DNA of 18,350 nucleotides, taken from NCBI GenBank assembly GCA_947463165.1, contig CANHSW010000011.1, forward strand, positions 1 through 18,350, in the 5' to 3' direction. The notes under the pieces are model-generated. The model saw only the letters and a program-made list of their open reading frames with translations. It made no database searches and had not been told where the DNA came from. Shown here one piece after another: positions 1 to 7,571 of the stretch. The position numbers and the translations under genes were made by a program. Source of the stretch: Cyanobacteriota bacterium. Lineage in GTDB: Bacteria; Cyanobacteriota; Cyanobacteriia; PCC-6307; Cyanobiaceae. Numbering within the stretch: position 1 is the first letter of the stretch; every line of letters starts with the position of its first letter.

Positions 1-185
1 ACACCGTCGGCTCTCGCCTTCTTCGTCGTAGTCCGCGCTCCCTCGGGGTTCCCCTTCGGTGGCGCAGTCCAAAATCCTATCACCCCATTCACGCCAACGC
101 TGCCAACCAGGCCACCTTTACCCAAAAACACTGACCCACAAACCCTTTTCCCCCTGGTAACGGCTTCGCTCTTGCCCAAACCAAA

Positions 186-540
186 GGCGTTTCAGACGCG
201 GAAAATCCGCGCCCAACCGGCTGGCAAGCACCAGGCCAAGGCATTTCAACGGCGGAAAAAGGCGCGGACTTTCTGCTCGCAAAGGCATTTCACAGGCGGA
301 GCAAGGCATTTCAGACGCACGGCAGGGCGCAAAACAGAGGCGAGGGATGCGGATGCTGGGGCAGGAGCAGGGGCATTTCAGAGGGAGGACCACGGAAGCT
401 CGGGCCGGAGCAAGGCATTTCAGAGGCGGAAAATGGCGCGCGCTTCCGGCTCGCAAGCATTCACAAAGGGCGCTGGGCTTCCGGTGGCTAGGCAAGTCAG
501 ATGCGGAACAAGCGCATTTCAGAGCCGGAAAGGCACCAAA
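186..540. repeat. Degenerate interspersed repeat array
   Basis: About eight copies of a 20-bp motif, consensus GGCATTTCAGAGGCGGAAAA, start near 186, 240, 284, 305, 372, 414, 457 and 513. Most copies are preceded by GCAA or CCAA. The copies at 240 and 414 share a longer unit that continues with a GGCGCG stretch and ends in GCTCGCAA. Start-to-start distances are 54, 44, 21, 67, 42, 43 and 56 bp, several close to multiples of 21-22. Copies differ by several bases and spacing is not constant, so this is not a CRISPR array. Function unknown. Confidence 0.8.
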
Positions 541-758
541 GCGGAGGGAAAGGCGGAGAGGCGAACAGGGGAAGCTGGGGACAAAAACAGAAAATCAACC
601 AGCGTCTCCTCGCGATCTGCAGCCAACACAAGAAAATCAGCAGCTCCTAGGTCGGTTCCCACCGGTATGCCGCCGGGATGGCGCTGCAGCAATGCCTAGA
701 TAGTGATAAAACCTTTCACCAAAACGGTCTGAAATCGCCCGGTTAATTGCCTAGCATG

Positions 759-799
759 AAGCCTCACTAATGGCAGCGATGCGGCAATTAGTGAGGCTT
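759..799. repeat. Perfect 13-bp inverted repeat, 15-nt loop
   Basis: AAGCCTCACTAAT at 759-771 is followed after 15 nt by its exact reverse complement at 787-799. A transcript in either direction would form a stable 13-bp hairpin. No T-run follows on either strand, so it is not a standard intrinsic terminator. It may be a relic of a mobile element end, a miniature inverted-repeat element or a protein binding site. Confidence 0.75.
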
Positions 800-1120
800 A
801 AGGAAGCTCTGAAAAAGGCGAGACAAGGCCAATCAAGCCCTGATGCCGCAATGGCTCTCAACTGGCTGGGGCGACGAAATGGCGGCTATTGAGAGTCTCA
901 GTAAAAGATGCAGCAGGAGCGCCACAGCAGCGATCCGCCGGCTGCCACAGCACTGCCACAGCAGCAGAAGCAAGCTGTGGCAAGCCCGCTCGCCCAGGCC
1001 GGATTGGGCCTATCCCATAGCCATATGAGCAGCCTGCGTCAAGCCAAGTGGGCTGAGTTCCAGCGTTATCAGGGCCAGGCCCAGGGAGAGCCGGCCCGCC
1101 CCCTTAATAGATATAAAAAC

Positions 1121-2056
1121 CTATAGATGTGCCAATTGCGGGTAGGCGGTAATCAGCTGTTCAGTGCTCAGCACCTCGCCGATTCCCTCCGGTTGCCAGA
1201 TCACCTCCAAAGCCAGCAGGTCATCGGCGCTCACGCCACCTAATACCTGCAGGCTGTTGCGCAGGGCCTCCCCACTGCCACCGCCCTGGAGGTTGAGCCG
1301 GCTGCGACTGGCCAGCAGCAGGGTGATGGCAATGAAGTCGCTGGTGGCATCGCTGTCTCCCACCTTCTGTGATAGCTCATCAGCCCGTTGCCCCTGCACA
1401 TTGGTGGTGAGCTCCCGATCCAATTTGGAGCGCTCCGCCATCGAGAGGCGATTGAATGTGCTCTCCGCCGAGACAAAGGGCACCTGGCCCACCTCCACCG
1501 CCGCATATACCCAGAGATCTGGATTGCGCAGCAAGGCCAGGCTGGTCTCCTGCAGCACCCGTTGCAGCCCCAGATTGCTAGAGGTGTCGGCAGTGGCGGC
1601 CAAGCGGCGCAGATCAGCTTGCAGATCGCGGGCAGAGGCCAACAGACCGAGCTGCACCTGGGCGATCGAGACAGGCCCATCGGCACGGGCAGCACTGGCC
1701 ATCGGGCCATCGCCATAGGAGAGGGCTGGCCCACCGCCGCCGCCGCCGCGGAGGGCATTGGCGATCAGACCGACTACAGCCATCAGCAGCAAAAAGCCAA
1801 ACAGGCCACCGCCACCAAAGCCAAAGATCGGCAGCAGGAAGGGGAAGCCAATGCCACCGCCGCGATAGCCACCCCCCCCTCCATAACCACCACCGCCATA
1901 GCCGCCACCGCCATAGCTGCGGGGCATCGACGGTGCTGAGCGGAAGCTGCCGCCACCGATGCGGCCTCCACTGGCGGCTGCACTGGGTTCGGGATGCACC
2001 AACAACAAAGAGATCAGCAGGGCTGGCAGGGCCAGCCAGCTCAGGCAGCGCCGCAT
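1121..2056 (-). CDS. DUF1517 family membrane protein
   Basis: A 311-residue protein. The start at 2056 gives MRRCLSWLALPALLISLLLV, a typical signal peptide/first membrane segment ending near PSAAA; a longer open frame upstream looks spurious. Residues about 30-75 are a Gly/Tyr-rich run (GGGGYGGGGY pattern), then a hydrophobic segment (FGFLLLMAVVGLIANAL), a second Gly run and a C-terminal soluble domain of about 200 residues containing NPDLWVYAAVEVGQVPF. This order matches the DUF1517 family found in cyanobacteria and chloroplasts; the plant member FLAP1 is reported to affect proton homeostasis and light quenching, so a thylakoid role is possible but is inference. It lies 52 bp downstream of thiS and may be co-transcribed with thiE-thiS. 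Family call is firm, function is not. Confidence 0.85.
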   Translation of the reverse strand: MRRCLSWLALPALLISLLLVHPEPSAAASGGRIGGGSFRSAPSMPRSYGGGGYGGGGYGGGGGYRGGGIGFPFLLPIFGFGGGGLFGFLLLMAVVGLIANALRGGGGGGPALSYGDGPMASAARADGPVSIAQVQLGLLASARDLQADLRRLAATADTSSNLGLQRVLQETSLALLRNPDLWVYAAVEVGQVPFVSAESTFNRLSMAERSKLDRELTTNVQGQRADELSQKVGDSDATSDFIAITLLLASRSRLNLQGGGSGEALRNSLQVLGGVSADDLLALEVIWQPEGIGEVLSTEQLITAYPQLAHL

Positions 2057-2108
2057 GGAAGGGGAGCGGGTGGGAAGCGCCAAGTCGCCAGGGCGGATGA
2101 CCGAAAAT

Positions 2109-2426
2109 CTAGGAACCACCACCCACGATGGTGACCACCTCCAGCACGTCGGATTCCACCACCGGCTGCTCACTCCAGCGGCTGCGGGGCAAGATCGTGC
2201 CGTTGAACTCCACAACAACTAACTGGGGGCGGTAGCCGAGTCGCTCCAGGGCCTGATCCAGGCTGAGCCCCGCCCCACAGCTGCGCGGCTCGCCATTCAC
2301 CCGCAACTGGATCTCAGCCTTTTGCGGCTCATCTTTTTGTGGCTCAACCATTTGTGGCTCAACCATTTGCGGCTCTGCCATTTGCGGCTCTGCCATTGAT
2401 GGCTCACCGTTAGCGGAGGCACTCAT
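2109..2426 (-). CDS. thiS: ThiS sulfur carrier protein with repeat-rich N-terminus
   Basis: 105 residues; ThiS proteins are normally about 65-70. The ubiquitin-like core is residues about 36-105 (IQLRVNGEP, then LDQALERLGY, VVVEFNGTILPRSRW and VLEVVTIVGGG). ThiS carries sulfur as a C-terminal thiocarboxylate to thiazole synthase ThiG in thiamine synthesis. Residues 11-37 are a tandem 5-residue repeat (MAEPQ, MAEPQ, MVEPQ, MVEPQ, KDEPQ, KAE). The ATG at 2426 overlaps the thiE stop as ATGA, which suggests translational coupling and supports this start, but every Met in the repeat is a possible later start. The protein ends GGGS, not Gly-Gly, so the last Ser may have to be removed before activation. 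Confidence 0.9.
   Translation of the reverse strand: MSASANGEPSMAEPQMAEPQMVEPQMVEPQKDEPQKAEIQLRVNGEPRSCGAGLSLDQALERLGYRPQLVVVEFNGTILPRSRWSEQPVVESDVLEVVTIVGGGS
2316..2396 (-). repeat. 15-bp tandem repeat inside thiS
   Basis: Five full 15-bp units and a partial sixth, read on the minus strand as ATGGCAGAGCCGCAA twice, ATGGTTGAGCCACAA twice, then AAAGATGAGCCGCAA. The first two units are identical to each other, as are the third and fourth, which points to recent unit or two-unit duplication. The 15-bp period keeps the reading frame. Confidence 0.95.
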
Positions 2427-3529
2427 GCTTCGCACTCCAAGGCCGCCAGTAGCTCCCGGGCGCTGGCCTCCGGATTGGCCGCCTCGGTGATCGCCCGCAC
2501 CACCGCCACCCGGGTGGCACCGGCGGCCCGCAGCGCCGGCAGGCCAGGCGCATCGATGCCGCCGATGGCAAAAAACGGAATTGGACAAGCGGCGGCGGCA
2601 TTGCTCACGGCCACCAAGCCCACCGGTAGACGGCCGGGCTTGGTGGGGGTCGCCGCCACCGGGCCTACCCCCACGTAGTCACAGCCATCGGCCACGGCCT
2701 GCTGGATCTGCTCCAGACCATGGGTGCTGCGGCCGATCAGGCGGTCCGGACCCAGCAGGGCCCGGGCCACGGCGGGGGGCAGATCCCCCTGGCCCAAATG
2801 CACCCCATCAGCCTCCACCGCCAGGGCCAGGTCGATGCGGTCATTGACGATGAACAGGGCCCCATGGCGGGCGCAGAGTTGGCGCAGCTGCCGCGCCTGT
2901 TGGAGCCTTTCGCCATCGCTGAGGGGGCTGCCATCGGCGGCAGTGGCCCCCGGCTTGGCTCGGTATTGCAGCAGCCGCACCCCGCCGGCGAGGGCAGCGG
3001 CCACCATTTCCATCAGGTTGGGCACCGGGCTAGTCACCAGGTAGAGGTGACAGCGCTGCAAAAGCTGGCGGCGTTCGACGCCGCTCGACTGCAAAAGGTT
3101 GGCCCGCAGCAGATCCACCTCCAAGTCATAGAGCTCATAGCGCACAGCGGCGGCCTCTTGCGCCAGCTGGGGCTCGCCGCTGCGGGCAAATTCCTCGATC
3201 ACCCGCAGGGCCTCCTGGGCCCGGCCGGCATTGGCGGCCAGTATCTGGCCAGGGCTGAGGCGCTCCGCCTGGGCGGGGTGGCCCATGCCGGTGGCCGGAT
3301 CGGTGGCGGTGTGGCGCGCCAGCTTGAACCGATCGGCATGGCAACTGCCCAGTCGCTGGCGCAGGTGCTTGCAGCGGGCCACCAGATCGGCGCGATCCAA
3401 GCCAAAGCGAGCCCAGTCCTCCAGCACCCGCAGGCCCTCGCGGGCTCTATCCAAGTTGGCATCCAGCAGGCGATGCACCGCAAGCTCAGATGCCGGCTGG
3501 CCAGGTGTGGGATTGACAGCGGAGACCAT
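2423..3529 (-). CDS. thiE: Thiamine-phosphate synthase with N-terminal ThiD2 domain
   Basis: 368 residues from the ATG at 3529; a TTG at 3580 would add 17 residues. Residues about 15-150 match the ThiD2 type domain common in cyanobacterial ThiE (LLDANLDRAREGLRVLEDWA, RAQEALRVIEEFAR). Residues about 160-368 are the TIM-barrel thiamine-phosphate synthase: LLQYRAK, VNDRIDLALAVEADGVHLGQ, GPVAATPTKPG (phosphate/diphosphate loop) and FFAIGGI. The enzyme joins HMP-diphosphate and thiazole phosphate to thiamine phosphate in the cytoplasm. The stop overlaps the thiS start by ATGA, giving a thiE-thiS pair. No clear Shine-Dalgarno is seen before either start. Confidence 0.95.
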   Translation of the reverse strand: MVSAVNPTPGQPASELAVHRLLDANLDRAREGLRVLEDWARFGLDRADLVARCKHLRQRLGSCHADRFKLARHTATDPATGMGHPAQAERLSPGQILAANAGRAQEALRVIEEFARSGEPQLAQEAAAVRYELYDLEVDLLRANLLQSSGVERRQLLQRCHLYLVTSPVPNLMEMVAAALAGGVRLLQYRAKPGATAADGSPLSDGERLQQARQLRQLCARHGALFIVNDRIDLALAVEADGVHLGQGDLPPAVARALLGPDRLIGRSTHGLEQIQQAVADGCDYVGVGPVAATPTKPGRLPVGLVAVSNAAAACPIPFFAIGGIDAPGLPALRAAGATRVAVVRAITEAANPEASARELLAALECEA

Positions 3530-3606
3530 GGAGGCGTTTGGGGGGCTGCTTAAGGTGAGCGGGCGCTGGATAGAAGGCAATGGAGCAGGGTGGATCTGAC
3601 AGCCCC

Positions 3607-3696
3607 ATGCTGGTACTGATATCCGGAATTCTGCTGCTGGGGGGTATCGCCGTTTTTATCGGCTGGGGCCTTACCCACGCCTACCCGACAACCTGA
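3607..3696 (+). CDS. Possible 29-residue single-pass membrane protein
   Basis: A short frame ATG to TGA encodes 29 residues: a hydrophobic helix beginning MLVLISGILLLGGIAVF, then IGWGLTHAYPTT. The size, single membrane span and short polar tail resemble the small subunits of photosystems, cytochrome b6f and NDH-1 in cyanobacteria, but it matches none that I can recall (not PetN, PetG, PetL, PsbM, PsbT, PsaM or PsbX). It diverges from thiE with 77 bp between the starts. No strong ribosome binding site is seen; a GGTGGA lies about 13 nt before the ATG. The hydrophobic pattern without a stop could arise by chance in so short a frame. Confidence 0.45.
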   Translation: MLVLISGILLLGGIAVFIGWGLTHAYPTT

Positions 3697-3999
3697 CGGC
3701 AGTCAAAGCTTGGACAGCCAGCCGCAGGGCTAGAACCGATTTAGGCCAGCCCAAAAACCCCAAATTTCACCGCTCTGATCAGGCGAGATTCGAGGCGACC
3801 CCTTGCAGGGCAAGCCCTTACGGGGGCGCGCTGTGTGCAGTTGGAGCTAAATCAACCCGAGCAAATCCCAATCAAACTGATTTAGTTGCGGTCAAGGAAG
3901 CCTTGAAGAATCACCATCTTTGCACTTCTGCATCCTGCAAACCCTTCCGGCTCCATGACTACCCTCAGCAGTAGCCCAGCTTTTCTAGAATATTTAACT
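3697..3999. other. Non-coding interval with possible RNA structure
   Basis: 303 bp without a convincing gene, AT-richer than its surroundings near 3985-4015. It holds a nested inverted repeat: GCGACCCC (3795-3802) can pair with GGGGGCGC (3822-3829), enclosing a CTTGC/GCAAG hairpin (3802-3814). Further on, CTAAATCA (3847-3854) is repeated inverted as TGATTTAG (3878-3885). These could belong to an unknown small RNA or the leader or trailer of a neighbour. It follows the mini-protein and lies downstream of the ribF stop. Confidence 0.4.
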
Positions 4000-4944
4000 T
4001 TAATAATTGATTTTCTCTAGTTCTGCTTGTGCCTGGCAGGTCTGCCGGGCCAGCTGGGCATCGCGGCCAATCTGGTCGCTGAGGGCCTGCACATCCTGAA
4101 ATCGCTGCTGGGAGCGGATCCAGGCCAGCGGCTCCACCCGCAGCGACTCACCGAGCAACTGCTGCTGAAAATCCAAAAGATGCACCTCCACCGAGGAAGG
4201 GGCGGTGGGATCCACGGTGGGCTGGGGCCCCAGGTTCATCACCGCCGCCCATCGCTGCGCCCCAAGCCAGGCCCAGGCGGCATAGACCCCTTCCCGGGGC
4301 AAAAACTTGCGACCATCCACCTGCAAATTGGCGGTGGGCCAACCCAACTGGCGCCCCAGACCCCGGCCTTGCACCACCACCCCGCTGAAGCGGTAGGGCC
4401 GCTCCAACAACCGCTGAGCCTCGCTGAGATCACCGGCGGCGAGGGCCCGGCGGATGCGGCTGCTGCTCACCCGCTCAGCACCGTCCCAGAGCATCGGCAA
4501 CACGCTCACCCGCACCCCCAGGCCCGCGGCGATGCGCACCAAGGCGGCGCTGTCTCCACTGCGACCCGCCCCGAAACGGAAGTTATCGCCGACGGCGATG
4601 CAGCTGGCCTGCAGCTGGCCCACCAGCACCTGCTCCACGAAGCTTTCGGGGCTGAGGGCCGCCAGCTGGCGATTGAACGGCACCAGCACCAACTGGCGGA
4701 TACCCAGGGGGGCGAGCAGCTCCAGCTTCTCCTCTGGTAGATCCAGCCGCAGGCGGGTATCGCCGTAAAGCACCTCGCGGGGATGGGGCCAAAAACTGAC
4801 CACCGTGGGGATGGCCTGGCCCGATGGGTCGCCGGAGGCGATCGCCTCGATCACCCGGCGATGCCCCCTGTGCAAGCCGTCGAAACTGCCCAGGGCGATC
4901 GCCGTGGGCCGCAGGGCGTCCAGGGGTGAGCGCAGGGGAATCAA
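4000..4944 (-). CDS. ribF: Bifunctional riboflavin kinase / FAD synthetase
   Basis: 314 residues if the TTG at 4944 is used (MIPLRSPLDALRP), which fits the usual length of about 310; the frame stays open to an ATG at 5079, but that would overlap the divergent DUF3611 gene. The N-terminal FMN adenylyltransferase domain shows ALGSFDGLHRGHRRV (residues 17-31, nucleotide-binding HxGH) and VSSSRIRRALAAGDL. The C-terminal riboflavin kinase domain shows GRQLGWPTANL and AVMNLGPQPT followed by SVEVHLLDF. It makes FMN and FAD from riboflavin in the cytoplasm. Two GCGATCGC sites lie near its 5' end. Confidence 0.95.
   Translation of the reverse strand: MIPLRSPLDALRPTAIALGSFDGLHRGHRRVIEAIASGDPSGQAIPTVVSFWPHPREVLYGDTRLRLDLPEEKLELLAPLGIRQLVLVPFNRQLAALSPESFVEQVLVGQLQASCIAVGDNFRFGAGRSGDSAALVRIAAGLGVRVSVLPMLWDGAERVSSSRIRRALAAGDLSEAQRLLERPYRFSGVVVQGRGLGRQLGWPTANLQVDGRKFLPREGVYAAWAWLGAQRWAAVMNLGPQPTVDPTAPSSVEVHLLDFQQQLLGESLRVEPLAWIRSQQRFQDVQALSDQIGRDAQLARQTCQAQAELEKINY
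4838..4902. repeat. Two HIP1 palindromes (GCGATCGC)
   Basis: GCGATCGC occurs at 4838-4845 and 4895-4902 inside ribF. This octamer (HIP1) is over-represented in many cyanobacterial genomes. Only three copies were found in this window, so enrichment is modest. Confidence 0.9.
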
Positions 4945-5055
4945 CGCGATGGGGGCGGGCAGCTTGGCTGGGATCCTGCCACCCAGTGGTTCCCGGCCCA
5001 GCTGGCATGGCAATTTGGGAACAGTGTGGGGGCCAGGCCCCGGCGGGGGGCGGCC

Positions 5056-5646
5056 ATGGCCGATCGATTGGATATTCAACGCATTTCGGCAGCCCTGAGG
5101 CGACTGGGCTGGTTGCGCTTGTGGGCCCAGGTGCTCCTGGCGGTGGTGGTGCTGGGGGTACTGCTGTTCAACAACATCGGTGGGCGCATGGCCGCCAATT
5201 CATCCCGGGCCCTGGGTCTGGGACCAGGGCTCTCGCTCACCACCCTGGCCTTCTTTTTATTGATCTGGTCGATCTGGCAGAGCGGGCTGCTGATCCGCTG
5301 CGGCCGGGCCCTGGACGCCCCCGTGCGCCCCAGCAAGGGGGAGACCTCAAGGCTGATCAAGCGGGGCATCCTGGCCGACCTGGCCGGGCTCACCCTGGCG
5401 GTGCTCGGCTATCAGTCCCTGGCCGGCAGCCTCTGTATTCAGGCCTCCCAACAGGTGCCTGGCTTCTTCGGAGCCCAGATCCAAATGGCGCCCGGCAGCG
5501 CCGGCCGGGTGGTGGGCCTGCCGATCACCTCAATCGAAATGTTCTCGGTGCTGGGCAACACCCAGGTGCTGTTCGGCCATCTGATCGGCCTTTGGATCAG
5601 CCTCTGGCTGTTGCAGCGCATCCACCGCTCCTCCACCGCCAACTGA
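5056..5646 (+). CDS. DUF3611 (TIC21/PIC1-like) membrane protein
   Basis: 196 residues from the ATG at 5056 (MADRLDIQRISAALRRLGWL). The family is typically 180-205 residues. Four hydrophobic segments are visible: about 22-40 (AQVLLAVVVLGVLLF), 61-78 (LTTLAFFLLIWSIW), 108-125 (ILADLAGLTLAVLGY) and 167-185 (LFGHLIGLWISLWLL). This matches DUF3611, the cyanobacterial and plastid family that includes TIC21/PIC1, linked to envelope protein import or iron transport; the bacterial role is not settled. It is transcribed away from ribF and ends 15 bp from the convergent surE stop. Confidence 0.8.
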   Translation: MADRLDIQRISAALRRLGWLRLWAQVLLAVVVLGVLLFNNIGGRMAANSSRALGLGPGLSLTTLAFFLLIWSIWQSGLLIRCGRALDAPVRPSKGETSRLIKRGILADLAGLTLAVLGYQSLAGSLCIQASQQVPGFFGAQIQMAPGSAGRVVGLPITSIEMFSVLGNTQVLFGHLIGLWISLWLLQRIHRSSTAN

Positions 5647-5661
5647 AGCGCCAGCTGCAGC

Positions 5662-6453
5662 TCAAGGCTGCAAAGGTGGCAGGGAGGCCCAGTCGCCGCG
5701 CCAGAAGATCTCCGGTTGCAAGGGCGAAAGCGACACGCCTCCCGCCTGCACTTGGGCCACATCGACGGGCCAGTGCGCCGGTCCCGCCACCTGGGCCTCC
5801 AGGTCGTTGGCCACCTCACCGGCCAACCAGTAATAGCTGCGGCCGCGGGGATCCACCCGCTGCTCAAACTGGTCTGTGTAGCGGCGCACCGCCGTGCGGC
5901 ACCAGCGCAGGGGCCCAATCTGCTCCGCAGGCAGGGGCGGCACGTTGAGGTTGAGCAGGGTGCTGGGGGGCCAACCCGCAGCCAACATCCGCTCCGCCAC
6001 ATCCAGGGCCAGCTCGGCGGCGGCGGCAAATTGGCGCCAGCGGTAATCGGCGCTGCTCACGGCCAGGGCCGGCAAGCCCTCGATCGTGCCCTCCATCGCT
6101 GCGCTCACGGTGCCGGAGTAGAGCACATCTGTGCCGAGATTGGGGCCATGATTGATGCCCGACAGCACTAAATCTGGCCAGTGATCCAATAGGGAAAACA
6201 GGGCCAACTTGACGCAATCGCTGGGGGTGCCGCTGCAGGCCCAGGCCCGCACCCCCTCCACGAACAGCTGATCGGCCCGCTCGGCCCGAATCGGGGTCTG
6301 CAGGGTGAGGCCATGGCCGGTGGCCGAGCGCTCCTGATCGGGGCAAACCACGCTCACCTGATGGCCCCGGGCCACGGCCTCCGCCGCCAGGCTGCGGATC
6401 CCCTCCGCGAACACCCCATCGTCGTTGCTAATTAGGATCCTTAGGGGCTCCAT
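5662..6453 (-). CDS. surE: 5'/3'-nucleotidase SurE
   Basis: 263 residues from the ATG at 6453 ([14 protein letters not shown]); a GTG at 6462 would add three residues. The metal-binding NDDG near residue 10 and the signature [20 protein letters not shown], followed by AAMEG, are intact. SurE is a metal-dependent phosphatase that removes phosphate from nucleoside monophosphates. It converges on the DUF3611 gene and diverges from pheS, with about 60 bp between the two starts, so that gap should hold both promoters. Nothing unusual in the protein. Confidence 0.96.
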   Translation of the reverse strand: MEPLRILISNDDGVFAEGIRSLAAEAVARGHQVSVVCPDQERSATGHGLTLQTPIRAERADQLFVEGVRAWACSGTPSDCVKLALFSLLDHWPDLVLSGINHGPNLGTDVLYSGTVSAAMEGTIEGLPALAVSSADYRWRQFAAAAELALDVAERMLAAGWPPSTLLNLNVPPLPAEQIGPLRWCRTAVRRYTDQFEQRVDPRGRSYYWLAGEVANDLEAQVAGPAHWPVDVAQVQAGGVSLSPLQPEIFWRGDWASLPPLQP

Positions 6454-6512
6454 GGCCGGCACAGGGGGCTGATTCGTACAGTCTGTCCCCTGCCCCCAAG
6501 CCCGACACCGTC

Positions 6513-7520
6513 GTGAGCGCCACCGTTTCCCTGCAGCAGCTCACCGACCAACTTGCGGCCCTGGAGCAGGCCGCTGCCGCCGAAATCCAGGCGGCCTCCA
6601 GCGCCGCCCAACTGGAGGAACTGCGGGTGGGCTGGCTGGGCAAGAAGGGTCGCCTCTCGGCGGTGCTGGGGGCGATGGGCAAATTGCCCGGCGACGAGCG
6701 GCCCCTGGTGGGCCAGCGGGCCAATCTGCTCAAGGAACAGCTGCAGAGCTTGCTGAGCGAGCGGGTGCAGGCGGTGAAGTCGCGGGCCATGGCCGAGCGC
6801 ATCGCCAAGGAGAGCCTCGATGTCACCACCCCCTGCAGCTACATCCCCCCGGGCCACCGCCACCCCCTGATCAGCACAATCGAGGAGGTGGTTGACATCT
6901 TTGCCGGCCTCGGCTACCGAGTATCAGAGGGCCCAGAGATTGAAACGGATTACTATAATTTCACCGCCCTAAATATCCCCGAGCACCATCCAGCCCGGGA
7001 TATGCAGGACACCTTTTATTTGGGGGACGGAAGGCTGCTGCGCACCCACACCTCGCCGGTGCAGATCCGCCATATGGAGAACAATCCACCGCCGGTGAGG
7101 ATAGTGGCCCCGGGCAGGGTATATCGCCGCGACGCCGTCGATGCCACCCACTCGCCCGTGTTTCACCAGGTGGAGCTGCTGGCCCTGGATGAAGGCCTCG
7201 ACTTCAGCCACCTGCGCGGCACGGTTACAACATTTCTGCAGCAGTTCTTTGGCGATTTGCCAGTGCGGTTCCGGGCCAGCTACTTCCCGTTCACCGAACC
7301 ATCGGCCGAGGTGGACGTGCAATGGCGCGGCCGCTGGCTGGAGGTGATGGGCTGCGGCATGGTGGATCCAGCCGTGATCCGCGGTATGGGCCTCGATCCG
7401 GAGCGCTGGAGTGGCTTTGCCGCCGGCCTGGGGGTGGAGCGCTTCTGCATGGTGCGCCACGGCATCGACGACATCCGCCGCCTGTTCACCGGCGATCTGC
7501 GCTTCCTGGAGCAGTTCTGA
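6513..7520 (+). CDS. pheS: Phenylalanyl-tRNA synthetase alpha subunit
   Basis: 335 residues from a GTG at 6513 ([17 protein letters not shown]), the usual length. The N-terminal 100 residues form the tRNA-binding coiled coil. The class II catalytic core follows: [20 protein letters not shown], then [12 protein letters not shown], motif 2 [19 protein letters not shown] and motif 3 [20 protein letters not shown]. It charges tRNA-Phe together with PheT, whose gene is not in the window. It is followed after 51 bp by nadK on the same strand; a small GGCGA/TCGCC hairpin (7527-7540) lies between them. Confidence 0.98.
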   Translation: MSATVSLQQLTDQLAALEQAAAAEIQAASSAAQLEELRVGWLGKKGRLSAVLGAMGKLPGDERPLVGQRANLLKEQLQSLLSERVQAVKSRAMAERIAKESLDVTTPCSYIPPGHRHPLISTIEEVVDIFAGLGYRVSEGPEIETDYYNFTALNIPEHHPARDMQDTFYLGDGRLLRTHTSPVQIRHMENNPPPVRIVAPGRVYRRDAVDATHSPVFHQVELLALDEGLDFSHLRGTVTTFLQQFFGDLPVRFRASYFPFTEPSAEVDVQWRGRWLEVMGCGMVDPAVIRGMGLDPERWSGFAAGLGVERFCMVRHGIDDIRRLFTGDLRFLEQF

Positions 7521-7526
7521 GCCAGG

Positions 7527-7561
7527 GGCGACCGCTCGCCATAAACTCCATTAGCCCCCTG
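7527..7561 (+). other. Possible hairpins between pheS and nadK
   Basis: GGCGA-CCGC-TCGCC at 7527-7540 is a perfect 5-bp stem with a 4-nt loop seven bases after the pheS stop. An alternative stem pairs CAGGGGC (7523-7529) with GCCCCCTG (7554-7561). No T-run follows, so an intrinsic terminator is not supported; it could attenuate read-through into nadK. Confidence 0.25.
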
Positions 7562-7571
7562 CCCTCGATCG

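Larger units (their letters stand above)
1..1120. other. Long stretch without a convincing gene
   Basis: No recognisable protein, rRNA or tRNA is seen here. One plus-strand frame has no stop from position 1 to about 697, but the encoded sequence is Arg/Lys/Ala-rich, has no recognisable domain, and the DNA repeats inside it (186-540) change frame from copy to copy, which argues against coding. The stretch holds the repeat array and, at 759-799, an inverted repeat. A 72-codon plus-strand frame (908-1126) runs into the end of the DUF1517 gene on the other strand; it has no clear ribosome binding site and is Gln/Ala-rich, so I do not call it. The left edge may contain the end of a gene that lies outside the window. 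Confidence 0.6.

Noticed and set aside
186..540. CRISPR array
   Set aside because: Repeat copies are degenerate, spacing varies from 21 to 67 bp, and no cas gene is present.
1..699. Long plus-strand open frame without stop, open at the left edge
   Set aside because: Composition is Arg/Lys/Ala-rich with no domain, repeats inside it shift frame between copies, and GC-rich DNA often has long open frames. The opposite strand of the first 90 bp is also open, so a gene end outside the window cannot be excluded.
908..1126. 72-residue Gln/Ala-rich frame
   Set aside because: No ribosome binding site, low complexity, and it overlaps the end of the DUF1517 gene on the other strand.
2720..3553. Long plus-strand frame opposite thiE
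   Set aside because: It is antisense to a well-supported enzyme, is Gly/Ala/Gln-rich and has no family motif; a shadow of thiE codon use.
3955..4020. 22-residue hydrophobic frame before ribF
   Set aside because: Overlaps the 3' end of ribF, AT-rich and without a start signal; most likely chance.
6462..6492. Inverted repeat CAGGGG/CCCCTG between surE and pheS as an operator
   Set aside because: Only 6 bp arms with a 19-bp spacer in GC-rich DNA; expected by chance.
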